Assembly (NCBI GenBank): GCA_947461125.1
Contig: CANHHX010000001.1
Location: 27,276 to 91,275, forward strand
Source of the DNA: Bacteroidota bacterium
GTDB taxonomy: Bacteria > Bacteroidota > Bacteroidia > Chitinophagales > Chitinophagaceae
Reading direction: 5' to 3'
Length of the DNA stretch: 64,000 nucleotides
Positions 1-8,885 of the stretch are shown here, piece after piece (the first letter of the stretch is position 1; the number at the start of each line of letters is the position of its first letter). The notes beneath the pieces are model-generated. The model saw only the letters and a program-made list of their open reading frames with translations, was not told the origin of the DNA and did not search any database. A program made the position numbers and the translations under genes.

Positions 1-288
1 TACAACCAAGTCTGTGGGATTTTCCATTAACTCACACTCAAATTTTATCATGATATTAGCTGTTTGCTCAGCTTGTGTTCCACCTCCACATTCAAGATTT
101 ACATTTGGAACTGGTATCCCAAGTTGCTTGAAAAAACTTTCGCTCATATTCTTATCATAGTGCTGGCCCGTATGCACAAGTCTGTAAGAAATATCAATCC
201 CCCCAATTATACTTACTTTAATAGCATCTATGATTGGAGCGATTTTAATGAAATTAGGTCTTGCGCCTGCAATAATTGTAATTCTCAT
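1..288 (-). CDS. UDP-N-acetylglucosamine 2-epimerase, non-hydrolysing (WecB/WbpI family), 3' end outside window
   Basis: The first 96 codons of a minus-strand gene start at the ATG at 286-288 and run open to the window edge. The translation begins MRITIIAGARPNFIKIAPI and continues with HTGQHYD, which are the N-terminal nucleotide-sugar binding motifs of the non-hydrolysing UDP-GlcNAc 2-epimerase family. The start lies 3 bases after the stop of the two-domain oxidoreductase, so it is the last visible gene of the operon. With wbpB, wbpD and wbpE in the locus, a WbpI role (epimerising a UDP-diacetamido-glucuronate to the manno form) is as likely as ManNAc formation. The missing two thirds prevent a choice between them. 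Confidence 0.88.
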   Translation of the reverse strand, partial: MRITIIAGARPNFIKIAPIIDAIKVSIIGGIDISYRLVHTGQHYDKNMSESFFKQLGIPVPNVNLECGGGTQAEQTANIMIKFECELMENPTDLVV

Positions 289-291
289 TAA

Positions 292-2412
292 CTATAGTTT
301 GATCCATCCACCTACTTGCATGCTTTTAACTGCTGCTAATGAGGCTTTTGTTGTATTATAAATTTCTTCAAAAGAAATAATTGACTCCCCCCCTGATTTT
401 ATTTTAGTGATCAATTCAATGAATTGACACTTGTGACCCTTGTCCAAAGCACCTCTCATTGTACTAAAACCTTTAAAGCCAAAGCCTTCCAACTTTCTAA
501 AATTATCCAAAATCAAGGTTCTGCCTTGACTATATATCTCAACTCTTTCTTTCTGGTAGGACTTTGATCCATTTGAAAAATAGTTGATAACGCCTTGGGA
601 ACCGTTTTGAAATTTCAAAGTAATGATTGCATTATCTGTTTGTTCAGTTGGCGTTTTTCCAAGAGCACTCATTGATACTTCTGCGACTTTACTTCCAGTA
701 AAATAAACCATCAAATCGATGAAATGACAAGCTTCGCCAATGATTCTACCTCCTCCAGTTTTCATATCATGAACCCATACATCAGGAGGAATGAAACCTG
801 CATTTATCGTTGCAATCATATTCAGAGAATCTGTTGTTGTTCCTATCAAAGCTTTTATTTTTTTAGAAAAAGGAGAAAATCTTCTATTAAAACCAACTGA
901 TATTGATTTTGGAATAATTTGATTGTTATAAGCATTTAAAACAGCATCTAATTCTTCTCCATTGATAGCTAATGGTTTTTCTACGAAAACATTTTTTCCT
1001 GAAGCAAGTGTTTCAATTACCATCTTCGCATGTAAATCATGCCTTGTAGTAATCATTACTAAATCTACCTCTTGATCATTTAATATATGTTTATAGTCGG
1101 TAGTGCTAAATTCAAATCCATATTTATTGGCTAAAGATTTAGCTGTAAGTCCACCTGCGCTTGAAATATATTTATAATGAGCTCCTGAAGATTTCAAAGC
1201 AGGCATTACGGTCATTTTTGTGAAATTACCAGCACCTATAATTCCAATAATTCCACTTGAAGGTCTAATAGCAAAATGTTTTACTGCTACAATTTCACTT
1301 CTATTAATGGATTGAAGTGGATATTCAAGAATCGAAGCAATCGATCCTTTGCCCATATCACCATAAATTTGCAAGTAATTATTAAGCGAAACACGCTCTG
1401 TTATCAAATCTTGGACATTGATTTGTTTTTTTGAAATAGCATTCAAAATCGTTTCAAAGTTTCGCTTTTCTGTCCACCGAACATATCCAATGGGATAATC
1501 CATTCCACTTTGTTCATAATCTTCATCGTAACGACCTGGGCCATAGGAACAAGATACTTGAAATGATAATTCTTTTTTAAAGAAATCAGCCCTTTGAATA
1601 TCTAAACCAATTACACCCACTAAAACAATTCTGCCTTTCTTTCTGCTCATCTGTGCAGCCTGGCTAATTACTTCATTACTTTTAGTAGAAGCTGCAATTA
1701 TAACTGCATCAGACCCTATACCATTTGTTAATGACTCTACTATTTTAACCACATCAGTCGTTGACGCATTAAATGCATTAACTCCTTTATTAGAAGCTAG
1801 TTTAACTTTTTGATCATCAAAATCAAACCCAATTACATTACATCCATTTGCAATCAATAATTCTGCCGTAATTAGTCCAATTAATCCCAACCCAACTACA
1901 ACAACCGTCTCACCAATTGTTGGATTTGCTAAACGAATACCTTGTAATCCAATAGAACCTATAACTGTGAAAGACGCTTCTTCATAACTAACATTGTCTG
2001 GTATTTTTGCAACTAAATTTTTAGGAACAGACACTATTTCAGCATGTACTCCATTGCTTGCAACCCTATCACCAATTGAAAAATCTGTTACTCCTTCTCC
2101 AATTCCAATAACTTCACCTGCATTGCAATAACCAAGTGGCAGTGGTTCATCTAATTTATTGAAAACTGCCTCTATTGTAGGCAATAAACCTTCTGTTTTA
2201 ATTTTATCTAAAACTTGTTTAACTTTTTCAGGTTGTTGTCTTGCTTTTGAAATCAGGTTACCTTTACCAAACTCGACCAACATTTTTTCAGTACCTAAAG
2301 AAACTAAACTTCTATGAGTTTGAATCAGAACTTGACCTTTCCGAACAAGTGGAGTAGGAACTTCCTCTAATAACGTATTGCCTTTTTTTAAATCTTGAAT
2401 AATTTGCTTCAT
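292..2412 (-). CDS. Two-domain oxidoreductase (MDR dehydrogenase fused to Gfo/Idh/MocA)
   Basis: The protein has about 706 residues. The first half is a medium-chain dehydrogenase-like domain with GDRVASNG and a Rossmann motif VVVVGLGLIGLI. The second half, from about residue 395, is a Gfo/Idh/MocA oxidoreductase with IIGIIGAGNFTK and the EKP signature (FVEKPLAI). Such two-domain oxidoreductases recur in O-antigen and exopolysaccharide loci, but the substrate is not settled. I use the ATG at 2410-2412 because it forms a TAATG overlap with the asnB stop; the longer frame would need a TTG start 33 bases upstream. It is likely translated by coupling with its neighbours and probably oxidises or reduces a nucleotide sugar. 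Confidence 0.85.
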   Translation of the reverse strand: MKQIIQDLKKGNTLLEEVPTPLVRKGQVLIQTHRSLVSLGTEKMLVEFGKGNLISKARQQPEKVKQVLDKIKTEGLLPTIEAVFNKLDEPLPLGYCNAGEVIGIGEGVTDFSIGDRVASNGVHAEIVSVPKNLVAKIPDNVSYEEASFTVIGSIGLQGIRLANPTIGETVVVVGLGLIGLITAELLIANGCNVIGFDFDDQKVKLASNKGVNAFNASTTDVVKIVESLTNGIGSDAVIIAASTKSNEVISQAAQMSRKKGRIVLVGVIGLDIQRADFFKKELSFQVSCSYGPGRYDEDYEQSGMDYPIGYVRWTEKRNFETILNAISKKQINVQDLITERVSLNNYLQIYGDMGKGSIASILEYPLQSINRSEIVAVKHFAIRPSSGIIGIIGAGNFTKMTVMPALKSSGAHYKYISSAGGLTAKSLANKYGFEFSTTDYKHILNDQEVDLVMITTRHDLHAKMVIETLASGKNVFVEKPLAINGEELDAVLNAYNNQIIPKSISVGFNRRFSPFSKKIKALIGTTTDSLNMIATINAGFIPPDVWVHDMKTGGGRIIGEACHFIDLMVYFTGSKVAEVSMSALGKTPTEQTDNAIITLKFQNGSQGVINYFSNGSKSYQKERVEIYSQGRTLILDNFRKLEGFGFKGFSTMRGALDKGHKCQFIELITKIKSGGESIISFEEIYNTTKASLAAVKSMQVGGWIKL

Positions 2413-4310
2413 TAATATTTTTTTTCTACAAATTGAGTGATCCAACTATCTATAGCCAGTATGGCCCAAATAGAATAAGAAGCATCTACTTCTCCTATTT
2501 TGTTTGCTTCGATTAAGTCCCAAACTTTATCAGGATTAAAAATTCCTCTTCTATTAATATTATTAATAGAGAGACGTTCTTTGATCATTTCATCCATATC
2601 GGATGTAATCCATTTTCTAACGGGAGCACCAAATCCAGTTTTGGGCCTATAAATTATCTCCTTTGGTAGATATCTTTCAGCTACTTTTTTTAAGATATAC
2701 TTGGCTTCACCATTTTTCATTTTTAATGCTGGAGGTATAGTAAGGGAGAATTCAACTAATTCCGTATCCAAGAATGGAACACGTGCTTCAACACCAACAG
2801 CCATTGCCATTTTATCAGTATAATTCAAATTATGATCAACTAAGAAGCTTTTTATTTCCCAATAAAGTATTTGGTTAAGCAAACTTTTATCGCCAGGTAT
2901 ATCATTTGATAAATGCTCTAAATATAAATTCGGGTTATAATTCTTTAACTTTTCTTGCCATTCATTGCTGAATAAAGAATGAACCTTTTCAATGGGTAGC
3001 CAATTAAAATAGCCAGACATTCTTTGTAATGTTGATTTATCCAAATTGGATGCAATTTTCCTAAGTCTCCTTACAAATGTGCTTGTATTAGGTAAAAAAT
3101 TAATTGTATTTTTAATAAAACGTCCAACTCCAGTAGGTATAAATTGAAAATATTTCTCTAAGCTTACAGCTTGATGTCTTCGATATCCAGAAAATATATC
3201 ATCTCCCCCTGCGCCTCCTAACAATACTTTTATGCCTTTTTCGCGAGCTAATTTAGCAATTTTCAAAACATTCAATGGAGCAGCATCTGCTTGAGGTTCA
3301 TCCAAATGCCAAATCATTTCATCGAAGTGATTTAAAATATTTGTATCGGCTTTTACAATATTCAATTCTACGTCCAACAATTCGGCCACCTTTTTCGCAT
3401 AAAATAAATCATTAGCAAAATTTTCACTGCCTCCAGACCAATCTCCAATATCAATAGTAAAACAAGGGAACTTCTTTTCAGGGTATAATTTTTTTGCTAT
3501 CGCTACTATTAAACTTGAATCTAATCCTCCGGAAAGAAAAAAACCAACGGGAACGTCAGATAACATTTGCCTTTGGACAGCCTTAGTTAAATATTGATCT
3601 AGTTGTTCAATTAATAATTTTTCACTTAGTTTACTATATATACCATTAAACTTAATTTGATGATAGACAATTGGTTTAATGTTCGCAAAATCATCAACTT
3701 TGAATTGAAGAAAACATCCTGGTAGCAATTTTTTAACATGGCTGAAAGGAACTAATTCACCTGGAGACCATAAAAAAGAAAGATAATTATTTAAAGCCTT
3801 CGGCTCCAAAGATTTATTGATATTAAAAGCAAGAAAAGTTTTTAGTTCAGATGAAAACAAGAATTTATTTTCGTCTTTATATAGATATAATGGCTTCACA
3901 CCTAACTGATCTCTTGCAATAAATATTTTTTTTTCTTGAATATCATAAATAGCTAGAGCAAAAATACCATTAAGTTTATTTAAACAATCAGGGCCATATT
4001 TTATAAAAGCATATAAAACAGTTTCTGTGTCTCCTGTTGATTTAAAATGATATTCATTTTTAAGATGTTCTCTTAATTCAAGATGATTATATATTTCACC
4101 ATTAAATATAATCACATATCTCCCATCATCTGAAAACATTGGTTGATTACCATTCTCGGAAATATCTTGAATTGATAACCTTGTATGTCCTAAAAATACA
4201 TGACTATCTTTATAGAAGCCAATAGAATCAGGGCCACGATGTGCAACAAAGGAAAGTATTTTACTTTCATCCCAATTATCTAACCCTATTCCACCTACAA
4301 TTCCACACAT
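2412..4310 (-). CDS. asnB: Asparagine synthase-like glutamine amidotransferase (AsnB type), copy 1
   Basis: This 632-residue protein begins MCGIVGG, giving the N-terminal nucleophile Cys2 of a class II glutaminase. The AMP-forming synthase domain has a PP-loop SGGLDSS at residues 260-266. Length and layout match AsnB. Inside polysaccharide loci such proteins usually transfer glutamine-derived ammonia to a sugar carboxylate, forming a uronamide, rather than making asparagine; that role is inferred from context. A second, different AsnB lies at 8886-10796. The stop overlaps the next start by one base. Confidence 0.9.
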   Translation of the reverse strand: MCGIVGGIGLDNWDESKILSFVAHRGPDSIGFYKDSHVFLGHTRLSIQDISENGNQPMFSDDGRYVIIFNGEIYNHLELREHLKNEYHFKSTGDTETVLYAFIKYGPDCLNKLNGIFALAIYDIQEKKIFIARDQLGVKPLYLYKDENKFLFSSELKTFLAFNINKSLEPKALNNYLSFLWSPGELVPFSHVKKLLPGCFLQFKVDDFANIKPIVYHQIKFNGIYSKLSEKLLIEQLDQYLTKAVQRQMLSDVPVGFFLSGGLDSSLIVAIAKKLYPEKKFPCFTIDIGDWSGGSENFANDLFYAKKVAELLDVELNIVKADTNILNHFDEMIWHLDEPQADAAPLNVLKIAKLAREKGIKVLLGGAGGDDIFSGYRRHQAVSLEKYFQFIPTGVGRFIKNTINFLPNTSTFVRRLRKIASNLDKSTLQRMSGYFNWLPIEKVHSLFSNEWQEKLKNYNPNLYLEHLSNDIPGDKSLLNQILYWEIKSFLVDHNLNYTDKMAMAVGVEARVPFLDTELVEFSLTIPPALKMKNGEAKYILKKVAERYLPKEIIYRPKTGFGAPVRKWITSDMDEMIKERLSINNINRRGIFNPDKVWDLIEANKIGEVDASYSIWAILAIDSWITQFVEKKY

Positions 4311-4311
4311 A

Positions 4312-4452
4312 TTATATTCTATTGACTCTTTTCAAACTATTGATTAAAAAACGTATTTTCACAAGTTCTTGGTTTCTTTTATTCAATTCCCGAGGTAGCC
4401 ATATACTAGCTGGCTTGAAGCTCTTAAACAAGTAGTTAGCTTTGGAGAACCA
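4312..4452 (-). other. Open in-frame continuation after the fkbM stop codon
   Basis: Immediately after the TAA stop of the FkbM gene (4453-4455), the same frame stays open for 46 codons to a TAA at 4312-4314, filling nearly the whole gap before asnB. The translation is basic and helix-like near its end, with pieces such as IWLPRELNKRNQELVKI. No separate start codon or ribosome-binding site is evident. It could be an ancestral C-terminal extension cut off by a nonsense mutation, a decayed fragment of another gene, or a chance open frame. Confidence 0.4.
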
Positions 4453-5292
4453 TTACGACTGTGCAACACCTAATTTCATTAACTTTTTTAGAGTGTTTTC
4501 ATTTGTACACAATGCCAACATATCATGATCAGAGTCTAGTATATCTAATCTTTTCTCAATAGAGGCTAAACCTGTTGACCTTAAAGAAAAGAATTTATTG
4601 TATCCAATAGAGCGAAGAAGATTCAAAACATCATTTGCATCATAACCAAATTTCTGTAAACGGATGTCCTGATCTCTAATTTCAAGAATTAAGATAGGTT
4701 GTGTTTTCTTCAAAAATATTTTGCCTCCCTCGAGTACCTGCATCTCAGCTCCTTCTACATCCATTTTGATCAGATCAGTTCTTGAAACTTGATTATTTTC
4801 TGACCATGTGTCAAGAGTGGTCATAGGATAAGTACGTGACTGACCACCACCCCATTCACTATATAACGACGACGATGAAGGATTATCAAAATTTTCAAAC
4901 ATCTCTATTTCACCATTTGTTGTTCCTAAAAGACTTTGATACAGATTCACATTGTTTAGTCCGTAATTTGATATCATCATATTTAGATGGTCAACAGCAT
5001 TCTGCCTTGGTTCGAATGCAAAAACCCGTCCTGGTTTACCAACGGATACGCTCGCCAAAGCCATCATATGACCTTCCTCGGCGCCTATATCAATATAGTG
5101 ATCTCCTTTTTCAAGAACAGTAGATATTATATAACTGGGGGAAGATTTAAGTGGGAGAAATCGAGCCCTGTATATTTCTCTTCCAAAATGATTTCTCATT
5201 AATCCATATAATTTCTTAATTGCTAGTGGCAATCTGTTTTTCAAAACGAAGTTGTTTAAACCATGCTCCAGATTTACTATTTTACTTATCAT
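4453..5292 (-). CDS. FkbM-family SAM-dependent methyltransferase
   Basis: The protein has 279 residues. The SAM-binding motif YIDIGAEEGHM lies at about 66-76 and is followed by VFAFEPRQ. The FkbM C-terminal signature LIKMDVEGAEMQVLEGG is present. FkbM enzymes O-methylate hydroxyls on sugars or polyketides; here a sugar of the glycan is the likely target. It lies 4 bases after the preceding glycosyltransferase. The open in-frame continuation after its stop raises the possibility that the protein was once longer. Confidence 0.88.
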   Translation of the reverse strand: MISKIVNLEHGLNNFVLKNRLPLAIKKLYGLMRNHFGREIYRARFLPLKSSPSYIISTVLEKGDHYIDIGAEEGHMMALASVSVGKPGRVFAFEPRQNAVDHLNMMISNYGLNNVNLYQSLLGTTNGEIEMFENFDNPSSSSLYSEWGGGQSRTYPMTTLDTWSENNQVSRTDLIKMDVEGAEMQVLEGGKIFLKKTQPILILEIRDQDIRLQKFGYDANDVLNLLRSIGYNKFFSLRSTGLASIEKRLDILDSDHDMLALCTNENTLKKLMKLGVAQS

Positions 5293-5296
5293 TTTT

Positions 5297-6430
5297 TTAG
5301 GCTTTATTAATAATTTTTTTAAAAATTTCTTTTTGACTTTCCCAGGTATACTGTTCTCTTATATAAAGACAGTTATTTCTATATAGATTCTGTTCATTCA
5401 TTATGCACTTTATGGCTAAATAAACTTCCTCAGGATCAGCCCCGTTTTCCTGACAAACTATCCCACATTTGTACCTAGTAATTATATTTGACATAGTCGG
5501 ATTCGGCCCACTTATTATCGGAATAGCCCTTAGTAAAGCATTATAAAACCGGTTTGGGGCACAAAGCCAATGATTAAGATCTATGTTTTCATAGAATACT
5601 AAACTTGCTATTGCATTATCCATATATTCTATAAACATCTCTGGGTTAACCCATCCTGTAATAAATACTTTCTTTCTATAATTTGGCCATTTTTGTTCAA
5701 TCTCGATACGTATTTCTTCACTGCAAGGACCTAGAATAAGCAATCTCATATCATCAAAAAGATGGATAGCTTCTATTGACTCCATTACTTTACGGTGATG
5801 TGCTGCTACACCTTGAAATAATATATATGAGGATCCATTAAGCCATCGATCAAAATTATAATTTAAATTACTTGATGCAGATTGAATAAATTCAGATTCA
5901 GGAAAATTTTCGATAACATGAAATTTGGTGCAATATTTACTAGGTAAACTTTGTTTCAAAAGATTTGCTCTTTCATGATTCGCATGAATGACCGCATCTG
6001 GAATGCCTAGCAATACTCGGTATAGGGCATTATTAAAATACATTTGTGGTCCTAATTCATGTTGATCCCAAACTATTTTTTTTTGTGAAAAAAGACGTAT
6101 GAACCATCCATACAAAAGCAGTGGCGCCATATCATGATCATGAACCCAGAGAATATCCCATTTTTTTGTTAGAAAAATAAAAAAGAATTTAAGATGCATC
6201 TCAGTAGCCTTGAGAATAACAAATCTTTTTTTGGGTAAAATCTTGCGTGTAAATAAGGATACACTCTGAAAGTCTACTCCATAGATGGTTTTACCTTTTT
6301 CCGCTTTGTTTAATGGCTCTGCAATTATTATCTCAACCTTGCATCCTTGCAATTGTAGCTCAATGGCTTCTTTCCTTAAACGTTCATCATATGCTAACCC
6401 ATACCCTCCGATAAAACATAAAACTTTCAT
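5297..6430 (-). CDS. Glycosyltransferase, GT-B fold (GT4-like)
   Basis: This 377-residue GT-B-type protein has an N-terminal acceptor-domain start CFIGGYGLAYDERLRKEA and a VHDHDMAPLL segment. The central loop GVAAHHRKVMESIEAI and a C-terminal nucleotide-sugar domain (VFITGWVNPEMF, then PNRFYNALLRAIPII) follow. It has no signal peptide, so it should act at the cytoplasmic membrane adding one sugar of the repeat unit. Donor and linkage cannot be read from the sequence. Confidence 0.83.
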   Translation of the reverse strand: MKVLCFIGGYGLAYDERLRKEAIELQLQGCKVEIIIAEPLNKAEKGKTIYGVDFQSVSLFTRKILPKKRFVILKATEMHLKFFFIFLTKKWDILWVHDHDMAPLLLYGWFIRLFSQKKIVWDQHELGPQMYFNNALYRVLLGIPDAVIHANHERANLLKQSLPSKYCTKFHVIENFPESEFIQSASSNLNYNFDRWLNGSSYILFQGVAAHHRKVMESIEAIHLFDDMRLLILGPCSEEIRIEIEQKWPNYRKKVFITGWVNPEMFIEYMDNAIASLVFYENIDLNHWLCAPNRFYNALLRAIPIISGPNPTMSNIITRYKCGIVCQENGADPEEVYLAIKCIMNEQNLYRNNCLYIREQYTWESQKEIFKKIINKA

Positions 6431-6461
6431 AAAATTATTAACTTGATTATTACCTCTTCTA

Positions 6462-7379
6462 CTATTTATATTTCGCTACAATATAAACAGATCTCAATAT
6501 TGATTTAATTGTTTGGCTGCAAAAATATGGAATACGCCAGATAAGGGGTGCAGATAATTGTGCAAAATGCCATCGATGCTTAATGTTATTGATGGATTTA
6601 AATTCGAATAATGAGGGGAAAATATCACTAAATCGTTGTGAACTATTCATTGAGTTAAAACGACCTGTACTTTTTGTATCACAATAAAGAGCAATATCCC
6701 TGATAACTAATGATTTATGTCCAGCCCTGACAGCACGGTACGAAAACTCCCCGTCCCCATGGTAATGAGGTAGCTTTTCCTTAGCAATATTGCCAATCTT
6801 TTTGAGAATTTTAATAGGATACAAGGTTCCATGACCAAATTGAAATTGTATTGGAATCACCTCAGGAACGGACTTATCTGAAACTAGTTTGCCAGAATGT
6901 GGTCGGGAAGTAAGGGCTAGAGGCCAGCAGAGCATATTAGACCCAGGCCCATGAATCCTGCCTTCTGATATCGGTAGCCCAGCCAATACTGAATCGGGCC
7001 ATTGTGACTGAGCTTTTATGAAACGTTCTAACATATCAATTTCAAACTCAACATCATCGTTCATAAATAAAATGGAATCACTATCAGAAGTGTGAAAGTT
7101 ATCTAATATGTATCTAACAGCTAAAAACATACATCCGCCCCACCATTCATTTCCCCCAGTCCGAATTATCATTAGTTTATCCGAATCTTTTGCTAATTGA
7201 ACTAATTGTTCATACGTCCCGTCGTTCGACAAGTCATCAACAATTATAAGTTGAAAATTATCATAGGACTGTTTCATAATACGTTGAACAAAAGGTAATG
7301 ATGTATTAATCCTATTATAAACAGCTACTGCAACAAATATTTTAGGCAACTCACTAGCTGCTACTGACATATTATTCAT
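6462..7379 (-). CDS. Glycosyltransferase family 2
   Basis: This 305-residue GT-A protein has the nucleotide-binding start VAVAVYNR, the IIVDDLSNDGT motif, and FMNDDVEF supplying the DxD-like metal site. The segment HGDGEFSYRA sits where the catalytic base lies in this family. A second in-frame ATG three codons in is an alternative start. It lies between another glycosyltransferase and a polytopic membrane protein, as expected for an enzyme extending the O-unit; the sugar is unknown. Confidence 0.87.
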   Translation of the reverse strand: MNNMSVAASELPKIFVAVAVYNRINTSLPFVQRIMKQSYDNFQLIIVDDLSNDGTYEQLVQLAKDSDKLMIIRTGGNEWWGGCMFLAVRYILDNFHTSDSDSILFMNDDVEFEIDMLERFIKAQSQWPDSVLAGLPISEGRIHGPGSNMLCWPLALTSRPHSGKLVSDKSVPEVIPIQFQFGHGTLYPIKILKKIGNIAKEKLPHYHGDGEFSYRAVRAGHKSLVIRDIALYCDTKSTGRFNSMNSSQRFSDIFPSLFEFKSINNIKHRWHFAQLSAPLIWRIPYFCSQTIKSILRSVYIVAKYK

Positions 7380-7411
7380 AAATCAAAAAAAAGAATGATA
7401 AGTTATAGATG

Positions 7412-8845
7412 CTATAACTTTATTAAATAGTATGAGAATATCAGTAAACCTAATATTCCTAGCATACCCTGACAAATTATCCATCGCTGTTTATTATACT
7501 TATCAAAACCTATTACACCATAAATAGCGGCGAAAGGCACAATATATGTAATATGCCTGAATGTAAACGATCCAAAAACATAGCCAACATAACAAATAAG
7601 AACCATTGCCAGTAAAGGTAACATCAACCTTGATCTCCATGTATTTTTCAAGCCTAAAAAAATAAAAGGGATAAAAACAAACTGAAAAATAGTGCCGATT
7701 GACAAGAAATTCCAATCTAAGTCCTTTGTGTATAAAATCGGTAAAGGTGTTATAAAAGAATATAAAATTGATGCAATAATTTTAATTGGAATTGGAAGAT
7801 TAAATAAAATCAAAGAAAGACCTCCTTCGGAAGCTCTATCCCCCCCCTCTGAAAGATCAGTACTGGATGAATCTAATTTACCTACTAAATCAATTACTAA
7901 AGGAAGGTCAATAGAAGAAAGTGAGGAGTATACTAATACGATTGCGAAAATAAAAAGTAATACATGTAAATTAGACAATTTTTTTACAGAAAATATGAAA
8001 ACAATCCATCCAACCAAAAATACCAAAGCAATATTTATAGTATTCAATAACCTCAATTCCATTATTATTATAATAATAGGGGCAAATAACAGTGTATAAA
8101 AAAGTCTTTTTACGGCTGCCTTGGTTTTAATAATGCTGATAGAAGCACTAACTGAAATTAATAGCATAAAGGCAATTGGAATATCTCTAAAAGTTTGGAT
8201 ACTAACGTAAACCATCATAGGGAATAAACCAGTTACTAATGCACTGTTAATAGCTTGCTTAGATGATAGTGAAATTTTATTACATATTGAATAAACAAGA
8301 ACCGAACACATGCCAAGCATACTAGAATTTAATAATCGAGGCATCATTGTATGAAACCCACCAAAATAATCTGCAATCCTCATCAAAAAACTTATTAAAT
8401 AAATGTAGCCTTTTGAATTATGATATGGCATATCTATTAGTTTTCCAATCTCTTCTGAATCATACTTCCAAGACCCACCTTTAAGAATAGCGGCCAACTG
8501 TTCATATCCCAAAGAATCAGATCCCCCACTACCATATGGGATTCCATATTGAATTTTAAAAATATAATAGAAAAGAATAGAAGCAATGGCTGCAAAAGCA
8601 TAGATAAATGTGAAAAGTTTTATAGCAATTCTACCGTAGAAACAGGAAAAGGCAATACCAATAATTCCAAAAAATAAGAATGAGAAAAAAGTTGAGATTG
8701 ATCCATTAATAATACTGAATAATACAATAAAAAAAACAGAAATAAAAACAACTGGAATCCTATATCTCAATAACATAAAATCATCCTTAGATTTAGGAAG
8801 TAGCGTATCAACATGAATTGAATCAAAGGACACACTAAAAGACAT
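7412..8845 (-). CDS. Polytopic membrane protein, candidate O-unit polymerase (Wzy)
   Basis: This 477-residue protein is almost entirely hydrophobic segments, roughly a dozen, with a larger polar extracytoplasmic stretch after the first three containing GGSDSLGYEQLAAIL. Another short polar section contains TFRDIPIAF. It has no recognisable enzymatic signature. Wzy polymerases are diverse polytopic proteins of this size and this is the only such protein in the locus apart from the flippase and the acyltransferases, so Wzy is the best assignment. A membrane glycosyltransferase of the GT39/GT87 type is the alternative. Confidence 0.6.
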   Translation of the reverse strand: MSFSVSFDSIHVDTLLPKSKDDFMLLRYRIPVVFISVFFIVLFSIINGSISTFFSFLFFGIIGIAFSCFYGRIAIKLFTFIYAFAAIASILFYYIFKIQYGIPYGSGGSDSLGYEQLAAILKGGSWKYDSEEIGKLIDMPYHNSKGYIYLISFLMRIADYFGGFHTMMPRLLNSSMLGMCSVLVYSICNKISLSSKQAINSALVTGLFPMMVYVSIQTFRDIPIAFMLLISVSASISIIKTKAAVKRLFYTLLFAPIIIIIMELRLLNTINIALVFLVGWIVFIFSVKKLSNLHVLLFIFAIVLVYSSLSSIDLPLVIDLVGKLDSSSTDLSEGGDRASEGGLSLILFNLPIPIKIIASILYSFITPLPILYTKDLDWNFLSIGTIFQFVFIPFIFLGLKNTWRSRLMLPLLAMVLICYVGYVFGSFTFRHITYIVPFAAIYGVIGFDKYNKQRWIICQGMLGILGLLIFSYYLIKL

Positions 8846-8885
8846 AAAAACAATATTTACCTATTAATAAAAACATTATATTATT

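Noticed and set aside
4241..4435. Plus-strand 64-codon ORF over the asnB start
   Set aside because: It lies antisense to the conserved N-terminus of asnB and has no recognisable features.
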